Of a stretch of DNA of 64,000 nt, positions 25,701 to 40,700 are shown piece after piece (within the stretch, counting starts at the first letter, position 1; each line of letters starts with the position of its first letter). Made by a program: the position numbers and the translations under genes. Below the pieces are notes generated by a model, which saw nothing but the letters and a program-made list of their open reading frames with translations, ran no database searches and was not told the DNA's origin. Source of the stretch: Sipunculus nudus (Eukaryota; Annelida; Sipuncula; Golfingiida; Sipunculidae); the NCBI GenBank assembly GCA_026874595.1, contig CM049306.1, forward strand, positions 29,689,519-29,753,518. The letters run 5' to 3'.

Positions 25701-28700
25701 TGGAGTAGTCAGTCATCATAGAATTATAGATGATCAGGATTTCTGTTGTTCTGTTGTGTGTACTGGTACATAAATTCTTCTAAATTAAAGTTGATTATAA
25801 TTGAGTGGTTAGTAATCATAGATGGTCTGGATATCTGTTTTTCTGTTGTGTGTCTACATAAATTCTTTTAAATAATAGTTAAAAATTAACAAAGCCACTG
25901 TTTAATTTGATATTTTGGCAATGATAAAACAACTGATATCACTCAGTAGCAACAAAAAAAATTCAAATTCAAAGGATGACTCTGAAGTATGGTTGTGACT
26001 TTTACTGGTATATCAGAGTTTATCACCATATTATATAGCAGCAATAACTGAAACATTAACTTCTTCATTTTCATGATATCAAGAGATGTGTTTGTGTCCA
26101 TGGATTTGATCTGTAAACATACCCTTTAAGGATTATTTGCTCAAATGTAATAGCATCACTAGGGCCTGTTTCCATTCAGAATGATATATATATTCAAGAA
26201 CAATATTTGTTTTATTAAATTACTCATATGGAATTCTATGAAGAACTAATCATACAGTATCAAAAGTATATGAGTATGCTTGTGTTATAAATGATAGTGT
26301 TTGACAGAGTGATAGCCTTGAGTTCTCCAAAACACTCTGGGGATTCACTGGCTTTAGGTAGTAATGGAAACATGGCAGAAAGTATTAACAATTCAGTGGT
26401 AAATGGTGATGTGGGTTTGAGGTCATGTGCCTGATTCTGATATTATTACAATGCATAGTAATAATTTTTGTATGGTTATCATGATATATAAAAGTTATAT
26501 TGACCAAACACTAATACCAGTTGAATTTAATTTTGGTAAGATTAATATCTGGAACAGAAAAAAATCAGACCTGAGGTCATGGTGATATAATGGCTAATTT
26601 GCTCGAGTAGGATCATCAGGTCAAGAGGTTGAATTGTAATCAAGTAATTTCAGGAAACAGCCTTGGGCAAGCTGTTAACCCGAATTGTGCTTTATTTGGA
26701 CCCCTGAGAGAGAAGGTGATTGGTCATGGAATTATTGGCAATTGTAGAGATGAATGGCCTTTTAGCACCTGGATTGGCATCTTGGGCCATACCTGGGTCC
26801 CCCAAGAATTGCTGTTGGTGTAACTCTGTGATGACCATCAAGAAAGTGTTAGGTCCTGTGAGACTCACTGTTGTTGTTACTTTCAGACTGTAAACATTTA
26901 ACTTTACCTGTGGGGCCCAAGAGTGAAGATGTAAATACTCTCCACATTCACCCTCAAGTGTTCCTCCAGGTAGTTTTGGCACCAAATAGTGAACATATTT
27001 GTTAAAGGAGACTTGTTTCTGGAACAAGAATTAGGCACCAAACTGCATGCATGGAAACCTACTTGCATACTAACAAAATTATCAACAATAACAAGGTCAT
27101 TCAGGGTTCAACTAAATAAAGCTGTATTTTTTAAATTATTTCTTATTATGCACTGTAACATCAGTTCAGTATGACATTTTACAAGAAAAGAACTCTGATT
27201 GTAAAGAGTCCAGGGTTATGCACCCTGTGTCACACCCCCCCCCCCCCCCCAACACACACACACACATCACCAATGCTTGCAGGGAGAGATGTTCATGTTG
27301 ATATATAAATATCACAAGTTATAGACAAGAGCCCACCCTTATAAAAGCCCACCAGACAAAGGTGCTTCATTATCCTGTGGGTTAGACACCCCATCCTTAA
27401 CACTAATATCTTGATGAAGATTCAGATACAAATTCATACATTTTAACATAATTAATACAACCTTTCCATAAACAGTGGGGGGGGGGAGAGGTGGAGTTAA
27501 CACTACAGAACCTGTTTATAATTTCTCTTGCAGGAAGTAAATATTTTTTCAAGTGATTGCATTTAGGAGAGCTGTAGTGAAGGAAATGGATACTATGTCA
27601 ATCTTATTCATTGAAGTAGCTGTGTGCAAATTGAATATATCAGTGACTGGTCATTTTCTTTCATAATCAGTTAAATTCCTTGTAGCAATCAAAATATTTA
27701 TCATTAACGATTATGTTTGCACTGCAAAGAAGTCATATTTACAAAATATTCTAATCCTGTCAGAAAAATTGGAAAGACAGGACACAAGGTAGAATCAATA
27801 TTAAAAAGTAACCTTGTGCAGGGAAAAGGGGTGTCAAAAACTTGGCCGTGACCTTGACCTTTCAGTGTAATGTGCAAGTCAGACTATTGACAGGGTTAAT
27901 ATTTGAGGTATAATTCTGTAAAGCAGATTTCATGGTAACATAGAATATACATATCAAACTATGCATGTTGCATCCTGTCCCTGGAGATCCCATACAGTAA
28001 GTTAAATTCTCAACTCAGGGAAATACATTGTACCGTACTGTAGCTTTTGTCACACAGTCATCATCAGCAGGCTGGCATGCTTGACAATGACTCAGGTGTT
28101 GTCACATGACCAAGTGATGGTCTTATACAGTAGACATCCCATGTGACTTATAATACTGAAAAAATATGAAGATTTCACATGCAGAGCAGCTTTCAGTCAT
28201 ATTTTTGTCTTTGTGTTCTGGTCATAATTTATTGGACTCCAGCATTAACAGTTTGGAACCACATATAATATGAAAATGACCAGGGTTCATATTGTGACCT
28301 TTTACCAGTTATATGCCACTTTAATGCTCCCATTGACTCACAAACGGTTTAAAAATGGTCTATATATCGCATGTGAAAGTGGTAACTGAAGGCCCAATCA
28401 AATGTGAATTTCTGCTAGGGGCTAGGGACTGATAACTGAGAGAACTGCTCTGTAATTGGCCAAAGGATATCAATTAGATACATTTCCAGCCTATAGAATA
28501 TTGTTAGGGCACACAGAATATTATCAGATATAAATATGATAAATCTTTATTTTTAGGGTTAAAACTAAAGCAGGCACCAACTGATATATGGTCCATCAGG
28601 GAACGTTTGGCACTAGGGGCATCTGTACTGCGCAGTGGGGATCAGAACTGGTGAGTTTATATTGTAAAAATGCTTTGATGTTATTGAATTTCTGGCTTCT

Positions 28701-31700
28701 GAATGTACATTCACTTTTTTATAAATATACAATAACCACTGATGAGTAAAATATAATGTTGTTTCATTATGATACCACTCCTGCCTAGCATTGTACCTTT
28801 TCTTAGGTCGGGACTGGTCTATGCCACTTCAGCCACCAGGGACAGGGTTTCCATGGGCAAAGTTCACCTGTTTGGTACCCTGGTGTAGTTTCTGGAAATT
28901 GGCACTGCAATAGACCCTTGACATAATTTCCCACATAATAACAAATTTCTCAGGATTTATTGGAAAATATTGAAAATGACCCCATCGCTCATAACACTTC
29001 AAGACCAAAAACAGGCATTTGTGAGGCTTGGCCACAGAGAAGTTGCATGAGGACAATTTAGTGTCATCATGTTTTCCTTTTTGGAGTTCACCAACAGGAT
29101 GCACTGGCCAAGTTTGTACAGGCAGTGCTGCAATAGACCCCAAAATTTCCAAAATAATGTCTAATTCCTCAGGATATATTTGAAAATTTTGAAAATGATA
29201 TGTCCTTCCCCCTTAAAACACTTGGCATCATTTCTGACACTTCCAAGACCAAAAACAGACATTTTCAATTCATGGCCACAAAAAAGGTTGTGTGATAATA
29301 ATTTAGTGCCCCCATCAATAAAAATTTCAGTTAATTGATGGCACATGATTTTTTTATTTTGTTTTATCAGTTATCTATATAATTTGATTATTTCCTTCTC
29401 CCAAATGATTTAAAATTGTAACAAGGTCAAGGTGCTCCAGGATTTCCATTACATGACATGTCATTGGTAAGGGGTTTACATTTCTCCACTCTTTCCAACC
29501 TTTGATGTGCAAGCATTCAGTCTGTATTACATGAATAAGACAACAATAAAGTAACCATAGTTTAAAACACTTTCTACAGAATACATATTGGAGATAAACT
29601 TGATGTGTTCACCTTAACATACTTTACACTTCATATGTCTGGTATAATGAAAGTGTAGAACCTGTGTGATGTCAGTACTCATCTGCTGTTTTGTTTGATT
29701 GACAGGGTGTCTGTCAGCAGAGCTATCAAGCCATATGGAGAGGGTGACAGGCCGTCAGAATGGTTCTCACAGAAGGTAGGAGTAATCTGTTGTCTGCTCG
29801 TCCTTGTATTATTCCCAAACAATCTAACTTCTGTAAGGACCCGTCTACAACATTACAATGCAAGAAATAGTCAGAGAAGACCACAGACCTCCACCAGGAT
29901 TCTCATGAAATAGTGCTGTATACACAGCAGTCGTAGTTCAACAACCCTGTCCCTGGTCAACTCCAGAACAAAGCTGCCCCTTAATACCAATGAATAGCTC
30001 CATTGTAATATGTTTTGTCATTCCTGACTGTAAACTTATTTTCTTCTTGGACTGGAAGGCCAGTTCATTCTGTCAAACTTTGTCATCTCAGCTTAAAAAC
30101 CTACATTTCCAACAGTTGCAATAGGTGCTAGAGGTTTATCCATTCTTGAATATCTAAATTTTATGAAAGAGTACAGGAAAACCCTCTCATTACAGCACCA
30201 CTTTTTAGCAGCCATCCAAGTGTTTTGGACACTTGAACTTGTCTTCTCAGAAGCAGATGTGGTCCATTACATCTTACATAAAGTGCTTTTTTATTAAGGG
30301 CAAAAGCCATGTCCCACCATTGTGTATAATCATCATTGGCAGGTTTTTACTCTACCTTCAGGTTTGTATTCCTGGGTATAGAGGTTAAGATCTTTGACAG
30401 AGGTCTCAGCATAGAAGAGTAGTTTCAGCCTTGTAGTAATGATTACAACAATATGTTTCATAAGATATAATATGCAGACCAGCATAACCTTCTGTTTTCT
30501 TTCATGAGGCAGGGACCACAATACAACATGGAATTCAGAATATTATAAAGATGGAAAAGGCCTTGGTTTAGAAGTGATACAAATTTGACTCATCGAATGA
30601 AAGTTTTGGTTTCACCTGTAAATATTCGTCTTTAATTTGCGGATTTGGGTGTGGTTTAAAAAAATGTTATTCCCCTCCCAACTTTGGCAATACATAGATA
30701 GTCCCTGGCCTGGATGCTGTTCTTGGAGTACTTTCATATCGCATCCCCACACCCTTATCAAACCATGACAGTGTTATTTCTCTCACTTTCTCGAACCCAC
30801 TCATTGGGGCTGCCATTTAGCATACACACTAAAAGCTGGATGTTGCAGGTGGCAAGTCCAAATTATGGGTTTACCACTAGTAATTAGTGATTGAGTGAAT
30901 ATCAATAACAAATTATATGTGGTGATATGAGATTTTATACATGGCTACCAGTCATTGGTCGGAAGGGTCTGTTTATAAAAAGAAAGTAACTCCTGGATAG
31001 AACCTACTGGTGGTCTAGAACCCAGGTACATGAATTATGTCCTGATAACATTGTTTTTTATACTAACTATTAAAACTCAAATGTTACATCATTGATCTTA
31101 GTGATGATTAGCTATGTATACAGTGCAGAAAAAGTGTAACTTTATTTATCGATCCTAGGTTTTAAGCCACTTTATTGAACACTGATACATTGTAAAAGTG
31201 TCACAGATAGAAATACATGTTATAATATATGTATATGTATATGTCAAGGCCAGATCTTGATCTCGATTGGTCCAGACCAACTCCCGATCTGGATTTGGTC
31301 CGGATTAAACCCCGATCATTACCTTTTAGGAAAGAGAATAGTTCCTGTCTGAACTTATCAAGGTTCAGGTCAGCCCAGACCTAGATTCGAGCATACCTAT
31401 ATCCCTGACAGGATGTCTGAAATTATAACTTAATAAGTAATGACAAATCTTAATTTAGTTTGTTGTCAGTCTTAATTATTCTACCTTAATAACTTAACTA
31501 ATATTTAAGTTTGAATCAATTGAGTGATTATATTTTTTGTATAGAAATTACAGAGCATATACTTGTAAACAGACTTATTATCAGTGACAATTTATTTGTT
31601 TTACATGCTTACTTTGTAAATTGATGTAAAGCCTTACAACATTATATAATGGTATAAAGTTCTATTACAGATCATATCATATGATTTAACTTAGCCATGT

Positions 31701-34700
31701 GGCTACATGCAATAAAAATATGATTATCAGTGTATTACTATTTTACTGTCAATACTTTCAATAGACTGCTATTAAAACTCAATATATTTTGCCTCATAAA
31801 CCATAAATATATTATCATGCAGTTATACAAAATATAGATATATAAATTAATATCAAATATTTGTTATATTAAAACATTTACATTTAAATATTAACTCACT
31901 TATCCATATGTTGAAAAAAAGTATAAAAAGTGTAATTCCCTTTTTCTTAGAATATTTTCTCATACAGTATTTCAGTTAATGTCTATCTTTAAATAATTCA
32001 CAATTTGATAAATGCATAGAGTCAAGAAATAATTTGGTAAAAATAAAAATGAGAAAAATGAGGTCAAGGAATACCATTGGAAGGCTAGTCATAGGTAAGA
32101 ACAATCTTGAAGACAATCTTATTGGTAATCCAATGGCAGCGGACCTCATTGGGAATAGGAATTTGTATGGTCTATATAGTACAGATCTTCCTATATAATA
32201 AAATTGGTGTGATATCCACAAGAACATAGCTTCCAGTGTTAAGATATATGCTGAATTTGCTGAATAATTGGTCAAACTGAGGCTGCCAACATGTAGCCCA
32301 AAATATAGGCATTATTTTGATGAGTTTAAATTGGTTTGTACATTTATAGTCTGAAAGAAAGCTTCCTTTGTTAATGATAACTTGCCGGACAGAAAAAGCT
32401 ACGATCCTGGTGGCAGCCATGTAATCAATGGTTGTCCAGGAGTGACCTAGAAATGTAAATACGCTCAATGCAGGTCTTTGTTAGTGATGGTTGTTATGCA
32501 TATTCATGAACCCACTGTGCACATGTGGAGTGCTTTCAGCCCACTGAGGGGTAAAATACAGATTTGGGTTATGGTGGGGGGGGGGGGGGGGGTGTTCCTT
32601 TGTTTCCCATCACATGTTACAACAGCTGACCTTGAATATATTACTCTACATGGTGTTATGCATACTCACGTAGAACTCATTAGTGATAAAATGGTCACAA
32701 TAAACATACTGCTTTAGTTAGGATCTGTTATTGTGTGCTGAATAAAATCCTGCATTGATTTTATGCAAATATTGCCTGTGTAATACAATCTGCAGTTATC
32801 AATCTGTCCGCATCAGGGTACATCAGGGTATGGCAGGATTAGGACACAGCCGAGTGGCCTTGACCTTCCTGACTGACTGTCCGTAGAGACCCTGTAGCAG
32901 ATATCTGATACATTGTCACATTATATGAATGGAAATGTTCCAAAATGGGAAAAAAACATGCTTTATTATGTGTATTTAATCTTTAAATTCAATGCAATTG
33001 TCACAGTGCTATATTCATTATCATTTTATCTTGTGGTTTCATAAATTATACAACTTATTTAAAATCATTTAATTCACTAGCTACTATGATGGAGCAAAAT
33101 CTCCTAGTCTTCTCTTGCTTCTTATTTCTTTTGTTTCAGTGTTAAAATATTCAGTATGTCTTGATCTAAAATATCACATATAAAATATGTTTATAATAAA
33201 TTATGCTCATGTCAGGAGTGTCTCACTTAGTATAAATAATGATTTCATTGCCCACTACAACTGAAATACTCAGATTTTAAAGTTTTTACAGTGTTTCATA
33301 ATCCAGTTTCATACCTTTTAGTTCTGGATTGGCCAAAATGAATTGAATTCAATCAAAGGGATTTAGTTTATCAAGAATAAAATGTTGAACATAAAGACTG
33401 GCTTCTTTTCAAATGACCTTTTAGATTAAAACAGACACAGCAAGGGTGGATTTAAGGGGGGCACAGGGGCTGTATGGTCCTGTTTTTTTTACCTAAAAAA
33501 AATGTGGAAAAATGAGCAGTGAATACCAAACAACAAAGCTGGATTATACATCCTGATGCTTTTCAAACAACACCAGAATGGACCATTACAGACTAAATTT
33601 AGCAAAAAGGTTTCAACACTATGGGAGTGGGTGCACTCTCCCATACCCCCCCCCCCCCTCAAATCCTGTATCTGCCCCTGCACACACACACATGTATGCG
33701 TGGATTGATGGATGTATAATGTTAAACAAACATCAATACCACACTACTGAATGGAATATCAGCATTAAGGACATATAATTATGTGTATAAAAGAAACCAT
33801 ATGGGAAGTATAAACATCTTTTATTCATGGTGCAGTCACCATATGGTAAAGTTAAAGCCTTTTTACCCAGAATATTCAACACACTGTCGTGAATATGGCA
33901 TTCTGAACTTGTGACCTTGTCATCTGTTCCCACATGTTTAGAGAAGTTACACCTCCCTGAATATGATACACATTGTATGTAAGCTTATGTAATGTCTGTC
34001 TTTACCAGACCCCTCCTCCCACCAGGCAGGGTATCAATGACAGCCAGGGACCATTCATTAATTAAATGCTCCCTGATCAGGGTCTTAAAAATGTGGGTTC
34101 AGTTGTAGTGGATATTTAAGCATATGTTTGATCAATTACTGAAGCAAATCAGGACTTGACGTAACAATGGAATGCTGATGTTAATGTGCCATGGTCCACT
34201 AGGGACCTTTTATGTGGACAAAATCCCATTATCATGCTTTAGAAAAGTGTCCAAGTGAAAACATTGTTTCAGAATTTTGTATAAGCTGGAATTTTGTGGT
34301 GCATTAAATTGAATATTGTAATACCCACTGTGATATATCATGCATACCCATACACATACACAATATAATTATAAATGGTCTGAGATATTTTAGTAGCTTA
34401 TTGTTGCACAGAGAAAATCCCATTTTCTTTGCAAAGAGCCACTGAAACAAACAAACAGAATCATAGCTGATAAAGACTAAAGTTTCATATCTTACCAATT
34501 AATATATTTATAATTTAGGCTATTGGTTAATACCTCAACACGGTTATTTTTCTTCAGTCAAACCACATGTTCCATTTTATTGACCATATATGTTTTGAAT
34601 CATTGGAAATGCACACAATCATTTCCTCTAAATATAATTATTTAAGAAAAAAATAATTTTTTTCAAAGATTCAGTACATGTTTTTAAAAAAGATAGTGTT

Positions 34701-37700
34701 TGTGGCACATGGAGGGTTTGATTATATTATTTGCTGAGTTAGGATAAAATTGACCAAATGATAATAATTTATTAATAGTAATTTGATCAAAATGATACTG
34801 TTTAATTCTGGTCCTTTTAAATTAGGCACACTTTTTTAAATTGTGAAATTTACATCTCCCTTAAAATTGCTGTTAACATAATCAGCAATGTTCTTGGTGG
34901 GTTAAATATTTATTCGGTGAGATTTGTGCAGTATTTTCTGTCCTAGCATTGTTTTATGAAAATGACCATATGTACAACCTACCAAACAGACAGGATTATA
35001 TAAACAAAGACTGTAGAGAAATGCAGTAAATGATCACAACATTAGCAGTAAAAGGGAAAACAAATGAGTGAAAAAGGAACTGTTTACATGTTGGTAAACA
35101 TAATAAGAATAAGAATTGGAAGGAATGAGGTAGTTAACATCAGTTCACTCTAATTACAGCCTAAAATTCACTTAAGAATTTCAATATTCATAACCATATA
35201 AGGACATTATGGCATGATTTATTCCACAATTAAGAGGATCATAAGTTGTTATATATTTCCTTTAAAATTACTGAATGGTTTAAAGTGGTAGAATAAAGTG
35301 AAAACCCAGACACTGTAGTAAATCTACCTGCTGACTGGTTACATACCACAGATACATATCTAACGTTCTCTCATTAAATCTTAGTAAACTTACTCTGAGA
35401 ATCCATTGTACCCAGAATGTTCATTAGAAATGAAACAGGTCCATGAAGAATAGTTATAAATATACTTGAAATATTTAGAAAAAGCAGTTGCTTAAACATT
35501 AACATTAGTTTAGTGGTTGTCAATGAAAACTGTTTAATTAACTGCTTCACAGAAATTAAATCTGGGACTATTGTCTAGACTTAATTAAAAGCCAGTATCT
35601 AATCAGTCTTAAAATATCCACATTTCTGTATATATTTTTCAGTTTTCATTAGAATATAGAACATACTTCCTCAAATGAATTCTCGACAGATGAGCTCCAG
35701 CAAGTTATAGATGATGCAGCTTACACTGTTGCATCATTCTCATTCATATATTTCTAAATATAATGTAATACTGATGGAATTTGCTATGGTATTATTTCAG
35801 AATTGTGCCCTGCAGTACTCTGACCTACTGGAGAAAGTGGAGACCCCCAAGTGAGTATGTTTTCTGTCTTTCATTGAAATCTGATTGTATTAAAAAAATT
35901 CATGTAAGTGCGCATGACTGTTTCATGACTATCATGCATATTTTTTTCCATTTTGGCTGGAGGACATTTTCTGCTGTGGTTAAGGCGTGATGACCTTGAC
36001 AATCTCATCTTCTTTTGTTAAAATTTCAAGGTGTATGGTTTCACAGAATACTATGCTTTTCATTAAAGGCACAGGATTCCTCCCCTATTATATAAGGAAA
36101 CATCCGAAATCTTGAGAATCCACTGTACCCAGAATGTTCACTAGAAATGAAACAGGTCCATGAAACAGAAATATTTAGAAAAAGTAGTTGTTTAAACATT
36201 AACATTTGTTTAAATATTGGAAACAAACAAGACACCTGTAAGAGCACATGATGTAGTTCTTCAGAGGGCCCTACTGTCTCCCAGGGTTGCTACAGAGGGG
36301 GCTTTCAATAGTTTATGCAGTTCTGCCATCTTCAGTGAGGATAGCAAACTACTTTTGACATATCAGTATTATTTGTATGCATACCAGCTGCTTAATTTGG
36401 GCAGGGGTATGTAGTTAAATTTTAGTTCAACATTCAGTTTAACTTCAATGTAACTCAGTTTAATTCCCTTAAGACACCATACCATATTGAATAAAAGCCT
36501 TTGATTAATTTAGATTAATATATATCCAGTACAATTACCCTGATGTAACATATCAAAACTTTGCAATAATGATAGCTTTTGTGATTTTGTTAAACACTGT
36601 AAATTTTGTTATAGGAGAAAAAGAGAGCGTGGAGAAACTACAGGGGGAACAACAGAGACCCCTGGTATCCAGATTGTGCGTAAGCTGACAATTGAACGAA
36701 TAGAAGAGCTGAAACAGCTGGTGCAGCAGGAACAAGTCAGATACAAGTAGGGCGTGCCTCAAATTATAAATATTCCTGTTCAACTTGGTATATGATACAG
36801 ACATGATTTGTTAGTGGTACAAGATGGATTTTGGTTTGAAAGATATAGAGTTATGAAAACATGAAATATAAATAGATTGCTGCATTCTTTAAATATTGAT
36901 TTTTAATATGTTAATCTTAATTACATATTATGTTTTTAAATTTTCATTTTTATATTTTAAGTTTATACAAGTATATTTATATATATATATGTATGTGTGT
37001 GTGTGTGTGTGTGTGAGTATAGTGATATTAATAATCCATATATTTCAGGAAACTAAAAAAAGAACTTGAAGAGATTCGTAGTGGTCATTGGGATGAACGC
37101 GTCAAAGAAATAGGTTTAGAGATCCAGGCGTAAGTTCAGGAGTTACCTCTAATCATTTTATATCTTTATTAGATTTTGATAAAAATAACATACAGATTTA
37201 TGAAGATGAGTGTAAAAATTATTTTACTTTTTTTATAAACATGAAACATAAGCCTATTTAACTTTATATGTGTTTGTCTGATTGTCAAGTACAGTGAAAT
37301 TTCAAATAACAAGCACCAACTGACCTCGGTAAAATGTTCCCATATTTGATTTTGTTGTCTTAGTGAGAAAAAATTCGGACCATGAAAAATGTGTTTGTTA
37401 ATTTTGAGGTTTTCGCTAAATATGTCATAATGTAATGATTCTTAAATGGCTGTAAAACCATGTTTCATTAAGTATTTTCAACAGAATCCTTAAAGTGAGA
37501 CTTTTCCTATGTTTAATAAACTGTGTAATGAAATTTGACATGACATATATATTGTAATTTAAATTTATGTGAAACAGGAAACAGTTGATGGTCCATACGG
37601 TTGAGCCACCAAAATCACAGGAGGCTGAGAGGACGGACAGCGAGGAGAGCAGCCCAGCACCAACCCCAGCTCCAGCCGCTGCCACGGCAACGCCAGGTGA

Positions 37701-40700
37701 ACAAGGTGTATTCATCTTTAATCTAATTATTATTATCTTGTCGTGGTATAGCATGTGCAATATGTTAATATTTACTTAAATGTTCCTAAATCATTATCTT
37801 ATCAAATTTTGTATGTTTACATTTACCAACACTTTTAATACATGATTCAGCATTTTATAAACTATAAAAGTAACATAGATTATTTTATATTATGATCTTT
37901 TGTTTAAACTGGATTCTTGTTTCTCATATTTTATTACTAATACACAAGTTTCTGCTTTTCCTGTACCAGGCACCTTGAAGAAACGTCCACAGATAAAGCT
38001 GAAGATACCGCCACCTTCTGGCACTTTTGGTGACTCGCCAGCGAGTGAAACTTCCACTGATACTGTATCCATAAAGGTAATGTACCCTTGGTCCCTGTGG
38101 CTTGATCCTCTGCTCAGGGTCGGCAGCAATATGTATCAGTTGTGATATGACAAACGAATCAGTCAATTTAATACAATAACAGATGACCTACATATATCTT
38201 GTCATGGTCACTGGTGGGTAATAATACATGAAGTTTACCCTCTGTAATATTTCTTTATTTTCTGCTGTGAACATACAACACAGATAACCTATTAGTATAC
38301 TAAATGTTAAATGTATTGAAAAAAGAGGATTGTTAAGGAATTCAAGCTTGCATTGACCAGCTCCAATGGGTGCAGTATACACTCATTGCAATTACAGTGA
38401 AACCTCTAAATTACAACCACAGAAAAGAGACCTTGATGGTCGCATTTTATAAGTGAGGTCTTATATAAAGACCAAAAAAAGAATTGGAACTGTGAAAAGT
38501 GTTCATTATTTTGAGGGGGTCACTAAACAGAGGTGGTCACTAAGCAGAGATTTTACTGTACATTAAAACTCAATTTGAAAGAAGAAGATTTAAAGATGCA
38601 ATTTATACTCAAAAAGATTTGACAAAAAAAGTCTGAGATAAAAATGGCTCATATTTATTTCTTTGTGATTACCAGCTTAGCTTACAGTTACTGTTTTAAA
38701 GGAAGCTTCAATCAGGAGTTGAACCGTTATATGGCTCAATGTACTTAATCATTAAGTTCATGTTTGACTTGTCCTATTTCTGTCTGGCCAAAAATCCAAT
38801 ATGTAAAAATATAAAGCATAATTTTATTTTTGGATTTTTTATAAAAAGGAAAAGTTTAATATGTATTTTATTTGCATTTACATGTGATCAGTTTGTGTTA
38901 ATATAGTATTTCGAAAAAAACTGTTTCCATAAGTATCAAATGTATTGAATATTTTAAATATTACATGTGTGGTTCCCATTGTTCTTAATCAGGCTGTCGT
39001 CTTTTCATCACAATTTGTATAAAGAACTTTTCTGGAAAAATATTATTTAACACATGATGGTGAAATAAAACAGCAAGCATTGAATTAATGTGCAAGGGTG
39101 TGTTGTAACAGGAAGAAGAGGAGACAAAACCTAGTGTCCCAGCAGTAGAACAGGTGGCGCCACCTCCTGAGACCAAAGTGAAACCCACACCACCAGCCTC
39201 ACCTCTACTGTCTCACCTCCTCAAGAAGAAACCAATACTGACCACTACTCCCCAGGGGGCACCACAAGCACCACCAGAGGAGACCACTCCCATTCCGCCA
39301 TCAGAAATCAAAAAGGTGGGGAGATCGGTTAATAATCCAGCTCATTGTCAGTGTATTGTCAGGTCTGTGTCTGGCAGTAGCACATAAAAAAAATTATCTA
39401 CATTGCTAATTGTGGTAGTTTAAACCCCTTACTTCATTAGCATTGTATGAGATTTCCTCTAGTTTTAAAAGAGAAAATATCGGAACTTATGTATGCACTA
39501 TGTTTGCTTTGAAAATTACAGTTAGTCTGTCACAACAGTATAGCCTCAACAAGGTTTGTACAGGTAATATGAGTATAAAATTGTGTAATTTTGTTGATTG
39601 GAAACCACATTTGGATGTTGCTCCATATTTACATGGATAATATTTCACCTGTATGATCACCAGTAGGGTCACCCTTATGCTTTGTGAATTAATAAAGTGT
39701 GTCACTCTCCTCCGGGTCCCACAGTGTAGCCATAAGATCACATATTTTGTACTTTATGTATTCTTTCATACATACCTTGATAAATATTAGCATGGACTAA
39801 ATATTTGTCACCTTGTTACTCCCACAGTTCTTTCCGCATGTTTGTGTTTACTTGTTCTGTGGAAGTACTGTTTTTTATGATCATGTTTACAAAGTTGATT
39901 TTCTTGCAAACATGAAGAATATAATGGCTAAAAAATATGATTTAAAATGGGATATGCTGCCTGTTGATAGGTTGGTCATGCTGGTTTTACTGGCTGTATA
40001 TATGTTGATAGGTTGGTTATGCTGGTTTAAGTGGCTGTGTATATGTTGATACAGGAGCCTCCTGATGAGGCACCAGAAACACCCAAAGAAGAGAAAGAAC
40101 AAGTGGAAGAATCAATCAGCATCAAGAAAGAACCAGTCAGCCAGGGCACTCCAGGTACAAACAAAAAACAAGGGACACAAAGGTTACTCTGATGTATACT
40201 CAACCAGGGCTGATGTATACTCATATAGAGCTATAATAATATTCACTTAGGGCATTGCATAAACTGCACAAGTGCTTGGTGTGCACTTCATCAGGGCCTG
40301 GTGTACACTCCATCAGGGCCTGGTGTACACTCCATCAGGGCCTGGTGTACACTCCATCAGGACCGTGTGTACACTCCATCAGGACTGTGTGTACACTCCA
40401 TCAGGGCCTGGTGTACACTCCATCAGGACCTGGTGTACACTCCATCAGGACCTGGTGTACACTCCATCAGGACCGTGTGTACACTCCATCAGGGCCTGGT
40501 GTACACTCCATCAGGGCCTGTTGTACACTACTTCAGGGCCTGGTGTACACTCCATCAGGGCCTGGTGTACACTCCATCAGGGCCTGGTGTACACTCTAAG
40601 ACTTGGTGTACACTACATCAGGACCTAGTGTACACTCCATCAAGACCTGGTGTACACTCCATCAGGGCCTGGTGTACACTCCTTCAGGGCCTGGTGTACA

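Noticed and set aside
28829-29346. Minus-strand frames of 107 and 61 aa in BRD8 intron 2
   Set aside because: They follow a tandem duplication, lack family similarity and have no splice or start context.
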